DNA from: Clostridia bacterium
Lineage (GTDB): Bacteria; Bacillota; Clostridia; Christensenellales; Aristaeellaceae
Reading direction: 5' to 3'
Length of the DNA stretch: 64,000 bases
Assembly (NCBI GenBank): GCA_017543905.1
Contig: JAFYFC010000009.1
Span: 20,421-84,420 of the forward strand
In this document: positions 16,593-25,918 of the stretch, piece by piece
Layout of the letters: each line of letters opens with the position of its first letter
Position numbering within the stretch: the first letter of the stretch is position 1
Notes under the pieces: generated by a model
Databases searched by the model: none
The model's input: only the letters and a program-made list of their open reading frames with translations
Told to the model about the DNA's origin: nothing
Translations under genes and position numbers: made by a program

Positions 16593-17484
16593 AAAGCCTT
16601 TAATGAAGCGGCTTAAAAAGGACTGCGTATCGTACATGATGATGGCGCCGTATCTTACGCTGTTTATCGTGTTTACGGTGATACCGGTCGTGTACGCGAT
16701 CTGGCTGTCGTTTACCAGCTTCAATCTGTTTCAGCCGCCCCGCTTTCTGTTTTTGGACAATTACCGCACGCTGTTTCTGCACGACGAGGTGTTTTTAAAG
16801 GCGGTCAGAAACACGCTGGTGTTCGCGGCGATCACGGGACCTGTGAGCTACGCGGCGTGCTTCATGCTGGCGTGGATGATCACGGATTTCAGCCGCGGCC
16901 CGCGCGCGATACTAACCACCATCATTTACGTGCCCTCGATATCCGGCGCGGTGTTCATGATATGGTCTATAATGTTTTCCTCGGACAGCTACGGCTATAT
17001 AAATACGGTGCTGACCCGGCTGGGGCTTTTGAACGACCCCGTGATGTGGCTGGAGGATACCCGCTACGTGCTGGCGGTGGTAATAATCGTGAGTCTGTGG
17101 CTGAGCCTCGGCACGAGCTTTCTGTCCTTCATCGCGGGCCTTCAGAACGTCGACCGCACGCTGTACGAGGCGGGCGCGGTGGACGGCGTCACCAACCGCT
17201 GGCAGGAGCTGTGGTATATAACCCTGCCCAGCATGCGCCCGCAGCTTATGTTCGGCGCGGTGATGCAGATAACTGCGGCCTTCGGCACGGGCGACGTAAG
17301 CGCGCGTCTGGCGGGTCTGCCCTCGGTCGACTATGCGGCGCATACGATAGTTAACCACATAACTGATTACGGCTATACGCGCTTTGAAATGGGCTACGCC
17401 AGCGCGATCGCCGTGATACTGTTTATAATGATGGTGGGCTCCAACAAGCTCGTGCAGAGGATGCTCAGAAAGGTGGGCTCGTAA
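16579..17484 (+). CDS. Sugar ABC permease, MalF type (first pair)
   Basis: The 301-residue protein has six membrane segments and the inner-membrane ABC importer motif EAGAVDGVTNRWQELWYITLP (about 203-223), the EAA loop that contacts the ATPase. Start MKTRAEK-like residues follow directly from an ATG inside the end of the binding-protein gene. Its stop TAA overlaps the start of the next permease (TAATG at 17482-17486), so the three are translationally coupled. MalF-type permeases of the CUT1 group form a heterodimer with a MalG-type partner. No ATPase gene is nearby, which is usual for Firmicutes CUT1 systems that share an MsmX/MsmK-type ATPase. Confidence 0.93.
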   Translation: MTRAEKPLMKRLKKDCVSYMMMAPYLTLFIVFTVIPVVYAIWLSFTSFNLFQPPRFLFLDNYRTLFLHDEVFLKAVRNTLVFAAITGPVSYAACFMLAWMITDFSRGPRAILTTIIYVPSISGAVFMIWSIMFSSDSYGYINTVLTRLGLLNDPVMWLEDTRYVLAVVIIVSLWLSLGTSFLSFIAGLQNVDRTLYEAGAVDGVTNRWQELWYITLPSMRPQLMFGAVMQITAAFGTGDVSARLAGLPSVDYAAHTIVNHITDYGYTRFEMGYASAIAVILFIMMVGSNKLVQRMLRKVGS

Positions 17485-18350
17485 TGGCGAAAAAGCTCCA
17501 CCGCCGCACCACCGCGCGCGTCAACCGTTCCCGGGGCGGAAATATTGCCTCGCTCGCATTTTTGCTGATATTGTGCTCGTTTATGCTTCTGCCCATGGTG
17601 TTCGTGGTTTCAAACGCGTTTAAGCCGCTGGACGAGCTGTTCATATACCCGCCGAAGCTGCTCGTAAACAAGCCCACGCTCGACAACTTCGCGTCGATGA
17701 TGAAGCTGATGAGCCAGTCGTGGGTGCCCTTCAGCCGCTACCTGTTCAATACGGTGTTTCTGACCGCGGCGGGCACGCTGGGGCATCTGGTTTTCGCTTC
17801 GCTGGCGGCGTATCCGCTCGCGCGGCACAATTTCGCGGGCAGAAACCTTATATTCGGCTGCATAGTGCTTTCGCTGATGTTCTCCTCCTCCGTCACGCAG
17901 ATACCTTCGTATATCATCATTACCAAAATCGGTCTGCTGGACAGCCACCTCGCCACGCTCCTGCCCGCGCTGCAGTATTCGTTGGGGCTGTATCTGATAA
18001 AGCAGTTTATGGAAACCATACCGGACTCGGTAATAGAGGCCGCGCGCATAGACGGCGCGAGCGAGTGGCGCATCTGGGCGAAGATCGCCATGCCCATGGT
18101 GAAGCCCGCGTGGCTCACGCTGATCATACTTATGATACAGCAGCTCTGGAACGCCATTTCGCCCTACACCTTCAGCGAGGAGCTTAAAACGCTGCCCCAG
18201 GCGCTCAACCAGATACTTTCGGGCGGCATCGCGCGTACGGGCGTTTCGGCGGCGGTTTCCCTGTTCATGCTCTCGGTGCCGTTTATAACCTTCGTCGTGT
18301 CGCAGAGCCAGATAATAGAAACCATGAACTCCTCGGGCATCAAGGACTGA
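17484..18350 (+). CDS. Carbohydrate ABC permease, MalG type (first pair)
   Basis: The 288-residue protein has six membrane segments and the EAA loop EAARIDGASEWRIWAKIAMP (about 190-209). It carries the MalG-like N-terminal segment (LLPMVFVVSNAFKPLDELF) and a C-terminus ending MNSSGIKD, a typical form for this subfamily. It pairs with the MalF-type permease that overlaps its start by one base. The NHL/YIP1 gene starts 14 bases downstream behind GGGAGG, so transcription continues. Confidence 0.93.
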   Translation: MAKKLHRRTTARVNRSRGGNIASLAFLLILCSFMLLPMVFVVSNAFKPLDELFIYPPKLLVNKPTLDNFASMMKLMSQSWVPFSRYLFNTVFLTAAGTLGHLVFASLAAYPLARHNFAGRNLIFGCIVLSLMFSSSVTQIPSYIIITKIGLLDSHLATLLPALQYSLGLYLIKQFMETIPDSVIEAARIDGASEWRIWAKIAMPMVKPAWLTLIILMIQQLWNAISPYTFSEELKTLPQALNQILSGGIARTGVSAAVSLFMLSVPFITFVVSQSQIIETMNSSGIKD

Positions 18351-18364
18351 AGGGAGGCGCGCGT

Positions 18365-20476
18365 ATGAAAAAAGGCTTCCTGATAACCGCGCTGTGCTGC
18401 ATGCTGGCGCTATTAAGTGCGCTTCCGGCGCTTGCGGTGAACCCGCGCCAAAACGCTTACGAGACGTATAACTATTCGTTCGAAAACAATTCGGAGCTCG
18501 CCGCTGCCGCCGCGTACGTGCCCACGCGCATAATACGCGCCCGGGACATGGGGCTTGACAGCCTGCGCACGCTCTCGGACATATATATAGACGAGGACAG
18601 AAATGTCGTTTTCCTTGCCGACAGCGACAACGGCCGCGTCGTGCGCACGGATCTGGACTTTGGAACCGCCTTCATAATAGACTCCGCGGCGGGACAGCCC
18701 TTCGCGCAGCCCCGCGGCGTTTACGCCTCGGACGGCTGTCTGTACGTGGCCGATACCGGCAACCGCCGCGTGGCGAAGCTTACCTACGACGGGGAGACGC
18801 TGGCGGTCTGGGGCAGACCCGATTCTCCGCAGTTTTCTTCGGGCGTGGAGTTTAAGCCGCAGAAGCTGACGGTGAGCGCGCAGGGCGAGATCAGCATAGT
18901 CTGCGAGGGCATATACGAGGGACTGGTCGTCATAGATCAGAGCGGCGCGTTTCAGGGCTATTCGGGCACGATACCCGTGAAGCCCTCGCTGTGGCAGCTG
19001 TTTTGGCGGCTGCTGTCCACGCGCGAGCAGCTGGCGGCGATGGCCTCCTTCCTGCCCATCACGTATACTAACGTGGACATGGACGATACGGGCTTCGTGC
19101 TGGCGGTGTCGCAGGCGGATCAGAGCACTATGCCCAATTCCGTGCAGCGCCTTAACCCCGGCGGAAACGACGTGCTGGTCAATACCTCCGGTCAGAACAT
19201 GGTGGGCGACATGGGAAACCTCTACGACGGCAGGGCCACGGGCTCGTCGGTATTCAGCGACGTGGCCGCGCTGCCGGGAGGACTGTTCGCGTGCGTGGAT
19301 TCGCGCCGCAGCAAGATATTTATGTACGATTCGACCGGAGACATGCTCTTCGCCTTCGGCGGACTGGGCAGTCAGGACGGCAACGTGACCGTGCCCTCGG
19401 CGGTGGATTCCAAGGGCTTTACGCTCTACGTCGCGGATTCCTCCAAGGGGCAGATAACGGTGTTCGAGCCCACCGCCTACGGGCAGTGCCTGATAAACGG
19501 CATAATCGCCTACGCCGCCAACGATTACGAGGCGAGCAAGGCGTATTACTCTGAGGCCTTCCGCTACAATACCAACTGCGAGCTGGCGTATCTGGGGATA
19601 GGGCGCTCGCAAATGCGCGAGGGCAATTACAAAGACGCGATGGCCTCCTTCAGGCTGGCTGCGAACCGCCTGTACTATTCGCGGGCGCTGGAAAAATACC
19701 GCGCCGAGGTGTTCGACAGAAGCTTCGGCTACATATTCGGCGCGGCGGCGCTGGTACTGACGTTTTTGGTCATGAGGCCGCTTATAAAACGCGTGAGGGG
19801 GCGCGCGCTGCCCGAAGCATACGCGCCGGCGTCCCGGTCCAAGCCCGCACGCGGGGTGGACGGTCTGCTTCAGAGCGTCGATTTTTCGTTTTACTGCGCG
19901 CTGCATCCGTTCAAGGGCTTTCACGAGCTGCGTCACGAAGCTCAGGGCAGCATAGCGGGCGGCAGCGTCATACTGGCGCTGTACACGCTTTTGTCGATAA
20001 TGCGCACGACGCTTTCGGGCTTTCTGTTCGGCGGCTCCGCGGACCACAATCCCCTTATGACCGCGCTCACCGTGCTTGCGCCGGTTGCGCTGTTCGTGCT
20101 CGCCAACTGGTGCATAACCACGCTTATGGAGGGCGAGGGGCGCATGCGCGACATATACAAGGGCGTGTGCTACGCGCTGATGCCCGTCGCGCTGGGGCAG
20201 GTGCTGCTTATGGTGCTTTCGAACGTGCTCACGCTCGAGGAGGCCGGCATATACAACGTAATAAACTACGGCCTGGGCATATACACGGTGTTTCTGCTGC
20301 TGGTCGGCAACATGAGCGCGCACGGCTTCAGCATGGGACGCACGGTCGGCGCGGCGCTCGTGACCGCGATAGCGATGGCGGTTATCGTGTTTATCGGCTA
20401 TCTGTTTTTTAACCTTCTGTTCGAGGTGGCGGGCTTTATAAGCCAGCTGTATCAGGAGTTCGTATTCCGCGTGTGA
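18365..20476 (+). CDS. Exported NHL-repeat, TPR and YIP1-domain membrane protein
   Basis: The 703-residue protein begins with a signal peptide (1-25, ending PALA). Residues ~60-370 contain repeated blade-like units such as FAQPRGVYASDGCLYVADTGNRRV (split here as FAQPRGVYA and LYVADTGNRRV), the NHL beta-propeller pattern. Residues ~385-440 (AYLGIGRSQMREGNYKDAMASFRLA) form a TPR-like helical pair. A membrane helix lies at ~455-472, and five more in the last 200 residues form a YIP1-like domain. Such proteins recur between permease genes and DUF5696 genes in sugar ABC operons of Firmicutes, with no known function. The propeller would face outside; it may present or sense substrate. It starts behind GGGAGG. 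Confidence 0.75.
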   Translation: MKKGFLITALCCMLALLSALPALAVNPRQNAYETYNYSFENNSELAAAAAYVPTRIIRARDMGLDSLRTLSDIYIDEDRNVVFLADSDNGRVVRTDLDFGTAFIIDSAAGQPFAQPRGVYASDGCLYVADTGNRRVAKLTYDGETLAVWGRPDSPQFSSGVEFKPQKLTVSAQGEISIVCEGIYEGLVVIDQSGAFQGYSGTIPVKPSLWQLFWRLLSTREQLAAMASFLPITYTNVDMDDTGFVLAVSQADQSTMPNSVQRLNPGGNDVLVNTSGQNMVGDMGNLYDGRATGSSVFSDVAALPGGLFACVDSRRSKIFMYDSTGDMLFAFGGLGSQDGNVTVPSAVDSKGFTLYVADSSKGQITVFEPTAYGQCLINGIIAYAANDYEASKAYYSEAFRYNTNCELAYLGIGRSQMREGNYKDAMASFRLAANRLYYSRALEKYRAEVFDRSFGYIFGAAALVLTFLVMRPLIKRVRGRALPEAYAPASRSKPARGVDGLLQSVDFSFYCALHPFKGFHELRHEAQGSIAGGSVILALYTLLSIMRTTLSGFLFGGSADHNPLMTALTVLAPVALFVLANWCITTLMEGEGRMRDIYKGVCYALMPVALGQVLLMVLSNVLTLEEAGIYNVINYGLGIYTVFLLLVGNMSAHGFSMGRTVGAALVTAIAMAVIVFIGYLFFNLLFEVAGFISQLYQEFVFRV

Positions 20477-20497
20477 CGAAGGGAGGGAGCGTAAAGG

Positions 20498-23128
20498 GTG
20501 AAGAGCTATCATAAGCGTTTGCTTATCACAGCGGCCGTGCTGGCCGCGCTGGCCGTGTTTTCCGGCGTGTTCATAACGGGCACGTTTAACGTGGACGCGA
20601 CGGCGCTGAACATAAGCCCTGTGGGTCCGGCGCAGAGCGCGGACAGGTCCGTGCGTTCCTTCGGCCCTCTGCCGGACAAGGCCGAGCTCGATTCAGACGG
20701 CTACGACACGCAGCTTTCCCCGGAGTTCGAGCTGGCGCTTGAGGACGGCCTGAGCGAACTGTACTTTAACGAAAAAACGGGCGAGACTGCACTTAAGCAG
20801 CTTTCCACCGGGCATATCTGGTATTCGAACCCGCAGGACAGAGACAGCGAGACGCAGGTCGAGGGCACGACCCGCCTGCGCATAGGCGCGCAGGTCACGC
20901 TTAGCTACTATACCTCTCAGGGCGTATACGGGCTTATGGACAGCTATAACGACTGCGTCGCTTACAAATCCATGAGCTGGGAAAAGCAGGACGGGGAGCT
21001 CGTCGTGTCCTACCGGCTGGGCAAAACCGTGGTGACGCTGGCAGACGTGCCGCAGCAGATCAGCGTGGCGCGGCTGGACGGCTTCCTTGCCGCGCTTGAC
21101 GACAAGGACAGAGAGGATTTTCTGAAAAACTACCGCATCGCCTCCATAACGGGACAAAGCGGCACCTACGCCGAAAAGCTGGCGGAAAAATACCCGAACG
21201 TCGTAAACGAGGACATCTATTACCTTACCAAGGACTCTACGCGCATACTGACGAAGATACGCACGTGGCTTGACGAATGCGGCTATACCGACGAGGACCT
21301 CGAATACGACAACAAAATAAACCAGGTGGTGACGGAATTAACGAGCCGCGCGCATTTCGCCTTCAGCCTGAGCTACAGACTGGACGGCGGCGCGCTGCTG
21401 GTCACGCTCAGGGGCGATTCGCTGGAATACGAGAAAACCATACCGCCCGGCGAGATACGCCTTATGGAGTACTTCGGCGCGGGCGGAAAAGACGAAATGG
21501 GCTACATGCTGCTGCCGGACGGCTCGGGCACGCTCATGTATTACAACAACGGCCGCGCGAACGAAACGCCGTTTTCCATGCGCCTGTACGGAAACGACAC
21601 GGTCAGCGATACCGAAAGCGCCTACGTAGCGGACAAAAAAGCGTCCCTGCCGGTCTTCGGCATCAAAAACGGACGTGCGGCGCTGCTTGCCACGATAGAG
21701 CAGGGCGCGTCTTTGGTGACGCTTAACGCGCGCGTCAGCGGCATGCAGAATTCGTACAATACCGTATACCCGTCGGTGCTGCTCACGGCGATGGACCGCA
21801 TGAGCATATCCGATTCACAGCAGATATACTTCGAGGACGCGCCGTACCGGGGCGACGTGACCGTGCGCTATCAGCCGCTTTCCGAGGCCGATAACGATTA
21901 TATGGGCATGGCGCGCGCGTACCGGCAGCGTCTGCTGGACGCGGGCGTGCTCGGCGAAAGCGCCGCGCCCGTCTACCCGCTCGCGGCGGACGTCGTATGC
22001 GCGGCGCCGGTAAAAAAGGTGGTACTGGGTCTGCCGGTCAAAACGCTGGAGGCGATGACGGATTATTCGCAGATACAGAGCATCGCTTCCGCGCTGCCCG
22101 CTGAGGGAAGCGCCGTGTGGCTGCGCCTTGAGGGCTGGCAGAAGGGCGGGCTCAATCAGAGCGCGCTCAAGGGGCTTGCGCCCGAAAGCGCGCTGGGCGG
22201 CAAAGCGGGCTTTAACGCGCTGCTTTCACGCGCAGCTGAAGAGGGCTGGACGCTGCTGCCCGAGGTCTGGCTGCAGACCGCCTTTGGCAGCTCGGGCTTT
22301 ACCGCCTCGCACGACTGCGTGCGCGATTTGTGCCGGGATACAGCCGTTCGCTACGAATACGACTACGTGAGCCGTTACCGCCGCTACGGCACGGACGCGA
22401 TATGGCAGCTGAACGCCCGCCGCGCAGGCGAGGGCGCGCGGAAATATCTCGCGGACGCTGCGGGATACCGTCTCTCCGCCACCGCTGTAGCGGACACGGG
22501 AGTGCAGCTCTGGTCCGACTTTGCGCGCAAGCAGCCCATGAACCGGGAAAAAATGCTGTCCGCCGCGCAGGATACGCTCGGAGAGCTAAGTAACGGTCTT
22601 AAGCTCGCGTTCGCAAATCCCAACCTTTACGCGCTTGCGTACGCCGCGTACATATACGATCTGCCGACCTCGGACAGCGCCTTCAGAGTAACTGACGAGA
22701 GTGTGCCCTTTTATCAGGCGGTGATACGCGGCAGCGCCGATTACGTATGCGAGGCGCTCAATTACGCGGACGATTACCGCACGGCGTACCTGCAGGCGGT
22801 GGAATACGGGTCGGGCCTTCAGTACACGCTCACGTGGCAGAGCACGGCGCTGCTTAAAAACGCGCAGCACAGCTATATAAACAAAGGCCGCTTTTCGGAC
22901 TGGCAGGAAACGATAGACGCGGATTACGCGCACGCAGCCGATGTGCTTGCTCCGCTTGCCGGCGTATGCATGACAGGGCACGAGCGGCTGGACACGGACC
23001 TGTATCAGACCCTGTACGCAGACGGCACGCGCGTTATAGTCAACTACGGCACTAAGGACAGAGTGATAGACGGAACGGTGATCCCGGCGCGGGATTTCGC
23101 CGCCTTAAGGACGGGTGACAGACGATGA
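20498..23128 (+). CDS. DUF5696 protein, secreted or membrane-anchored
   Basis: GTG 20498 follows GGGAGGG at good spacing. The 876-residue product has an N-terminal hydrophobic segment (about 8-28) and a beta-rich first half. A region from about 480 to 860 alternates strand and helix like a TIM barrel, including VWLRLEGWQKGG, GWTLLPEVWLQTAFG and the late LTWQSTALLKNAQHSYINKG. I recognise the overall sequence as DUF5696, a family found beside sugar ABC transporters and unassigned in activity. A glycosidase-like role is an inference from the barrel-like layout. The final codons overlap the start of the next permease as ATGA, so expression is coupled to the second permease pair. Confidence 0.8.
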   Translation: MKSYHKRLLITAAVLAALAVFSGVFITGTFNVDATALNISPVGPAQSADRSVRSFGPLPDKAELDSDGYDTQLSPEFELALEDGLSELYFNEKTGETALKQLSTGHIWYSNPQDRDSETQVEGTTRLRIGAQVTLSYYTSQGVYGLMDSYNDCVAYKSMSWEKQDGELVVSYRLGKTVVTLADVPQQISVARLDGFLAALDDKDREDFLKNYRIASITGQSGTYAEKLAEKYPNVVNEDIYYLTKDSTRILTKIRTWLDECGYTDEDLEYDNKINQVVTELTSRAHFAFSLSYRLDGGALLVTLRGDSLEYEKTIPPGEIRLMEYFGAGGKDEMGYMLLPDGSGTLMYYNNGRANETPFSMRLYGNDTVSDTESAYVADKKASLPVFGIKNGRAALLATIEQGASLVTLNARVSGMQNSYNTVYPSVLLTAMDRMSISDSQQIYFEDAPYRGDVTVRYQPLSEADNDYMGMARAYRQRLLDAGVLGESAAPVYPLAADVVCAAPVKKVVLGLPVKTLEAMTDYSQIQSIASALPAEGSAVWLRLEGWQKGGLNQSALKGLAPESALGGKAGFNALLSRAAEEGWTLLPEVWLQTAFGSSGFTASHDCVRDLCRDTAVRYEYDYVSRYRRYGTDAIWQLNARRAGEGARKYLADAAGYRLSATAVADTGVQLWSDFARKQPMNREKMLSAAQDTLGELSNGLKLAFANPNLYALAYAAYIYDLPTSDSAFRVTDESVPFYQAVIRGSADYVCEALNYADDYRTAYLQAVEYGSGLQYTLTWQSTALLKNAQHSYINKGRFSDWQETIDADYAHAADVLAPLAGVCMTGHERLDTDLYQTLYADGTRVIVNYGTKDRVIDGTVIPARDFAALRTGDRR

Positions 23129-24078
23129 GGAGACGGGCGCAGAACAACCTGCCGTTTAAACCAAAGCGCAGACGGCTTATGTCCCTTGCGCGCAAAAAGG
23201 CACGCTGGGGCTATCTGTTCGTGCTGCCGCTGTGCTGCGGACTCATATTCATGTTCGGCGTGCCGGCGGCGCGCTCGGCGGTGTTCGCCTTCTCGAAGGT
23301 GAACATCGGCGCTTCGGGCTATACGACCGTACCCTGCGGCTTCGACAACTTCCGCGACGCGCTGTTCGTGAACACGAGCTTCCGCGAAAAGGCGGTCATC
23401 TCGGCGCTCAACATGCTTTTGAACCTGCCGCTGATCACGGTGTTTTCGTTTTTCGCGGCTAGCCTGCTCAATCAGAAATTCCGCTGCCGCTGGCTGGTCA
23501 GGACGATATTTTTCCTGCCGCTGGTGCTGTCCGCGCCGGCGCTTATGAATTTCGAGGCGGGCGACGCGCTGAGGAGCATGATGGGCGCGTCGGGCAACTT
23601 CAAGCAGAGCCAGTCGCTTACGGGGCTGGAATCGGTGAACCTCGCGAATCTGCTTATCAGCTCGGGCGTGCTGCCTCAGACGGTAGCCTCGTACCTTGCG
23701 GGCGCCGCCGACAGGATATACGATATAGTGATACTTTCGGGCGTTCAGATGCTCATATTCCTGACGGCGCTGCAGTCGATACCGCCCACGATGTACGAGG
23801 TCGCGGCGATAGAGGGCGCGTCCGCCTGGGAAAGCTACTGGCGCATCACCTTCCCGATGACCTGCCCGATGATAATGACCTCGATGATATTTACCATTAT
23901 AGATTCCTTTACCGCGAGCACCAACAAAACGCTCGAAATCATACGCAATACCGCCTTCAACAGCTTCAACCACGGTCTGAGCGCGGCGATGGCGTGGATA
24001 TACACGCTGCTCATACTGCTGGTGCTGGGGCTGGTGGTCATGATAATGCGAAGGGTGGTGAAACGCTATGAGGGCTGA
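23125..24078 (+). CDS. Sugar ABC permease, MalF type (second pair)
   Basis: The 317-residue protein has a basic N-terminus and six membrane segments. Its EAA loop is EVAAIEGASAWESYWRITFP (about 226-245). It starts within the stop of the DUF5696 gene (ATGA overlap) and ends 11 bases inside the next permease. It is clearly distinct from the permease at 16579-17484 (different N-terminus, and an extended outer loop between helices 2 and 3 holding NFKQSQSLTGLESVN). The operon therefore encodes two separate CUT1 permease pairs but only one binding protein. Confidence 0.92.
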   Translation: MRRRAQNNLPFKPKRRRLMSLARKKARWGYLFVLPLCCGLIFMFGVPAARSAVFAFSKVNIGASGYTTVPCGFDNFRDALFVNTSFREKAVISALNMLLNLPLITVFSFFAASLLNQKFRCRWLVRTIFFLPLVLSAPALMNFEAGDALRSMMGASGNFKQSQSLTGLESVNLANLLISSGVLPQTVASYLAGAADRIYDIVILSGVQMLIFLTALQSIPPTMYEVAAIEGASAWESYWRITFPMTCPMIMTSMIFTIIDSFTASTNKTLEIIRNTAFNSFNHGLSAAMAWIYTLLILLVLGLVVMIMRRVVKRYEG

Positions 24079-25033
24079 CGCGAATAAGCGCTTTAAGCGC
24101 AGGCGGAGAATTTCGTTCAGGCCGGGCAGCTGGCTGTGGAAGCTGTTCCGCGCGGGCATAATCGTGGGCATTTCCTACATAATCCTCTACCCGCTGCTTA
24201 TAAAGCTCGCCGTCGCGCTGATGCCGGAAGCCGACATGTACGACATGACCGTGAAGTGGATACCCAGAAGGCCCACTCTGGCCAGCTTTAAAGAGGTTTT
24301 GCAGCTGATAGACTATCCCGCGTACCTGCTTACGACCTTAGGCGTGAGCAGCGCGGCGGCGCTCGTTCAGGTGGCGGCGTGCACGCTTGCGGCGTACGGG
24401 CTGGCGCGCTTCAGCTTCAGAGGGCGGAGTTTGTTGTTCTTTCTGGTGATACTTACGCTGGTTTTGCCCCAGCAGACCTATATGACCACCACCTACATGC
24501 AGTACAGGTATTTTAACCTATACGGGCTGTTAGGCATATTTGGCTATAAGGGCGCGTCGCTCATAAACACCCCGTGGCCGCTGCTGCTTATGTCTTTCGG
24601 CTGTCAGGCCGCGAAAAACGGGCTGTTCATATACGTGCTCAGGCAGTTTCTGAAGCGGCTGCCGGTAGAACTGGAGGAGGCGGCGTGGGTGGACGGCGCC
24701 GGGGTCGGAACGATATTTTACAGGATAATGCTGCCCAACGCGGGGCCCGCGCTGGTCACGGTGTCGGTGCTCTCCTTCGTGTGGACGTGGAACGATTTGT
24801 ACACGGCCAGCACCTATATGCCGGCGATGAAGCTGTTTTCGACGCTGCTTAACAACCTTACCTTCCAGATCACGCGCGCGGAGGGCGGCTCCTCCGTGAT
24901 AGACACGGTGCACGTATCCATGTACACGAACGCCGGCGCATTGCTTATAATCGCCCCGCTGATCGTAATGTTCATAATCGCGCAGCGCTTCTTCGTGCAG
25001 GGCGTGGAGCGCACGGGCCTCACGGGTATGTAA
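24068..25033 (+). CDS. Carbohydrate ABC permease, MalG type (second pair)
   Basis: The 321-residue protein has six membrane segments and the EAA loop ELEEAAWVDGAGVGTIFYRI (about 201-220). The C-terminus is RFFVQGVERTGLTGM, the standard MalG-type end. It overlaps the MalF-type partner by 11 bases and closes the seven-gene operon that starts at 13788. A 135-base gap with its own promoter follows, so the glycan genes downstream can be expressed separately. Confidence 0.92.
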   Translation: MRADANKRFKRRRRISFRPGSWLWKLFRAGIIVGISYIILYPLLIKLAVALMPEADMYDMTVKWIPRRPTLASFKEVLQLIDYPAYLLTTLGVSSAAALVQVAACTLAAYGLARFSFRGRSLLFFLVILTLVLPQQTYMTTTYMQYRYFNLYGLLGIFGYKGASLINTPWPLLLMSFGCQAAKNGLFIYVLRQFLKRLPVELEEAAWVDGAGVGTIFYRIMLPNAGPALVTVSVLSFVWTWNDLYTASTYMPAMKLFSTLLNNLTFQITRAEGGSSVIDTVHVSMYTNAGALLIIAPLIVMFIIAQRFFVQGVERTGLTGM

Positions 25034-25051
25034 AGAAAAAGCGCATCAGGA

Positions 25052-25112
25052 AACATTTATTATAATTCATGCATCATACGCGCTTGCAATAAGCACGAAT
25101 AAATGTTAAATT
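25052..25112 (+). promoter_or_regulatory. Promoter with a 10-base inverted repeat before the glycan-degradation genes
   Basis: TTGCAA (25084-25089) and TAAATT (25107-25112) are 17 bases apart. A perfect inverted repeat, AACATTTATT (25052-25061) and AATAAATGTT (25098-25107), is separated by 36 bases; the right arm covers the spacer up to the -10. This would suit a dimeric regulator, possibly the AraC protein encoded at 27266. Confidence 0.5.
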
Positions 25113-25168
25113 ATGAGTGACAACACTGCGGCTCAGTCCGCGTTTCAGAACAAAAGGGAGGAATCGAC

Positions 25169-25876
25169 ATGAAGAGGCTTTTGTCCGTTATTCTTGCGCT
25201 CGTACTGCTTACGGCGCTGTTTTCCTGCGCCGAAACGCCGGACGAGGTGATTTACATCTACGGCGGCGCGTCGGACCCCAACCGCGCGAAGCTCAAGAAG
25301 ATGGGTCAGCAGAGCTGGTATCCCATGTACTCGACGCAGATAAACGCGGGCGAGGAGATAGACATAAATACATTTAAGGAGTGCATGCTGACCGAGACGG
25401 GCCTGTGGAAGCCCGCCGAGGAGGTCGTGATAACGTCCTTCGTGCCGGGCAGCGACGACGAGATAACCTTCCGCGGCGCGTGGTTCAACATCCGCAAGGA
25501 CGGCTTCGCCGCGGGCGACACGGGCTTCAGCGCGGCGCTCAAATGGGTGTGCGAATACGACGGCACCTACGACGTGCACGTCGCCTTCTCCGGCGGCACC
25601 TCCGCCGGCGGGCCGGAGGAGCCGTATTATCAGGCGGACGGCGCGTATATACCCGCGGCGGACGGCGTATACATGAGCATGTTCATACTGGACGAAATGA
25701 TGTTCTGCGTGGACAGCTACTCTCTGCCGGCGCACCGCATCGAGCAGACCGAGTACGACTACAACGAGATCGAAATGAAAGCGGGCGACACCGTCTGGCT
25801 GGTGGCGGACACCAAAGAAAACGGCGGCTGGGACGATCCGTGGTGGTATCTGCGCATCGTGCGCACGGGCGACTGA
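25169..25876 (+). CDS. Secreted beta-rich protein of the glycan locus, unknown function
   Basis: The 235-residue protein starts behind AGGGAGG, has a signal peptide (1-~20), and a possible lipobox (LFSC). The rest is rich in aromatic and acidic residues and reads like a single beta-sandwich domain (DDEITFRGAWFNIRKDG, YDGTYDVHVAFSGGTS, AGDTVWLVADTKENGG). I do not recognise a family. A carbohydrate-binding role is suggested by the fold impression and by its position just before a sugar-binding lipoprotein gene. It has its own promoter at 25084-25112. Confidence 0.65.
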   Translation: MKRLLSVILALVLLTALFSCAETPDEVIYIYGGASDPNRAKLKKMGQQSWYPMYSTQINAGEEIDINTFKECMLTETGLWKPAEEVVITSFVPGSDDEITFRGAWFNIRKDGFAAGDTGFSAALKWVCEYDGTYDVHVAFSGGTSAGGPEEPYYQADGAYIPAADGVYMSMFILDEMMFCVDSYSLPAHRIEQTEYDYNEIEMKAGDTVWLVADTKENGGWDDPWWYLRIVRTGD

Positions 25877-25918
25877 GCCCGCGTGCGCAGGGCGATTCAA
25901 GCTTAGGAGGAAACAAAA

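Noticed and set aside
13818..16724. 968-codon open frame on the minus strand opposite the large sugar-binding protein
   Set aside because: It mirrors the real gene's codon bias (G/C-rich third positions), has no signal, domain or ribosome site, is rich in Arg, His and Ala, and runs across the start of the next gene.
18413..20512. 699-codon minus-strand frame opposite the NHL/YIP1 gene
   Set aside because: Same shadow effect; the plus-strand frame has a signal peptide, repeats and membrane helices, the minus frame has none.
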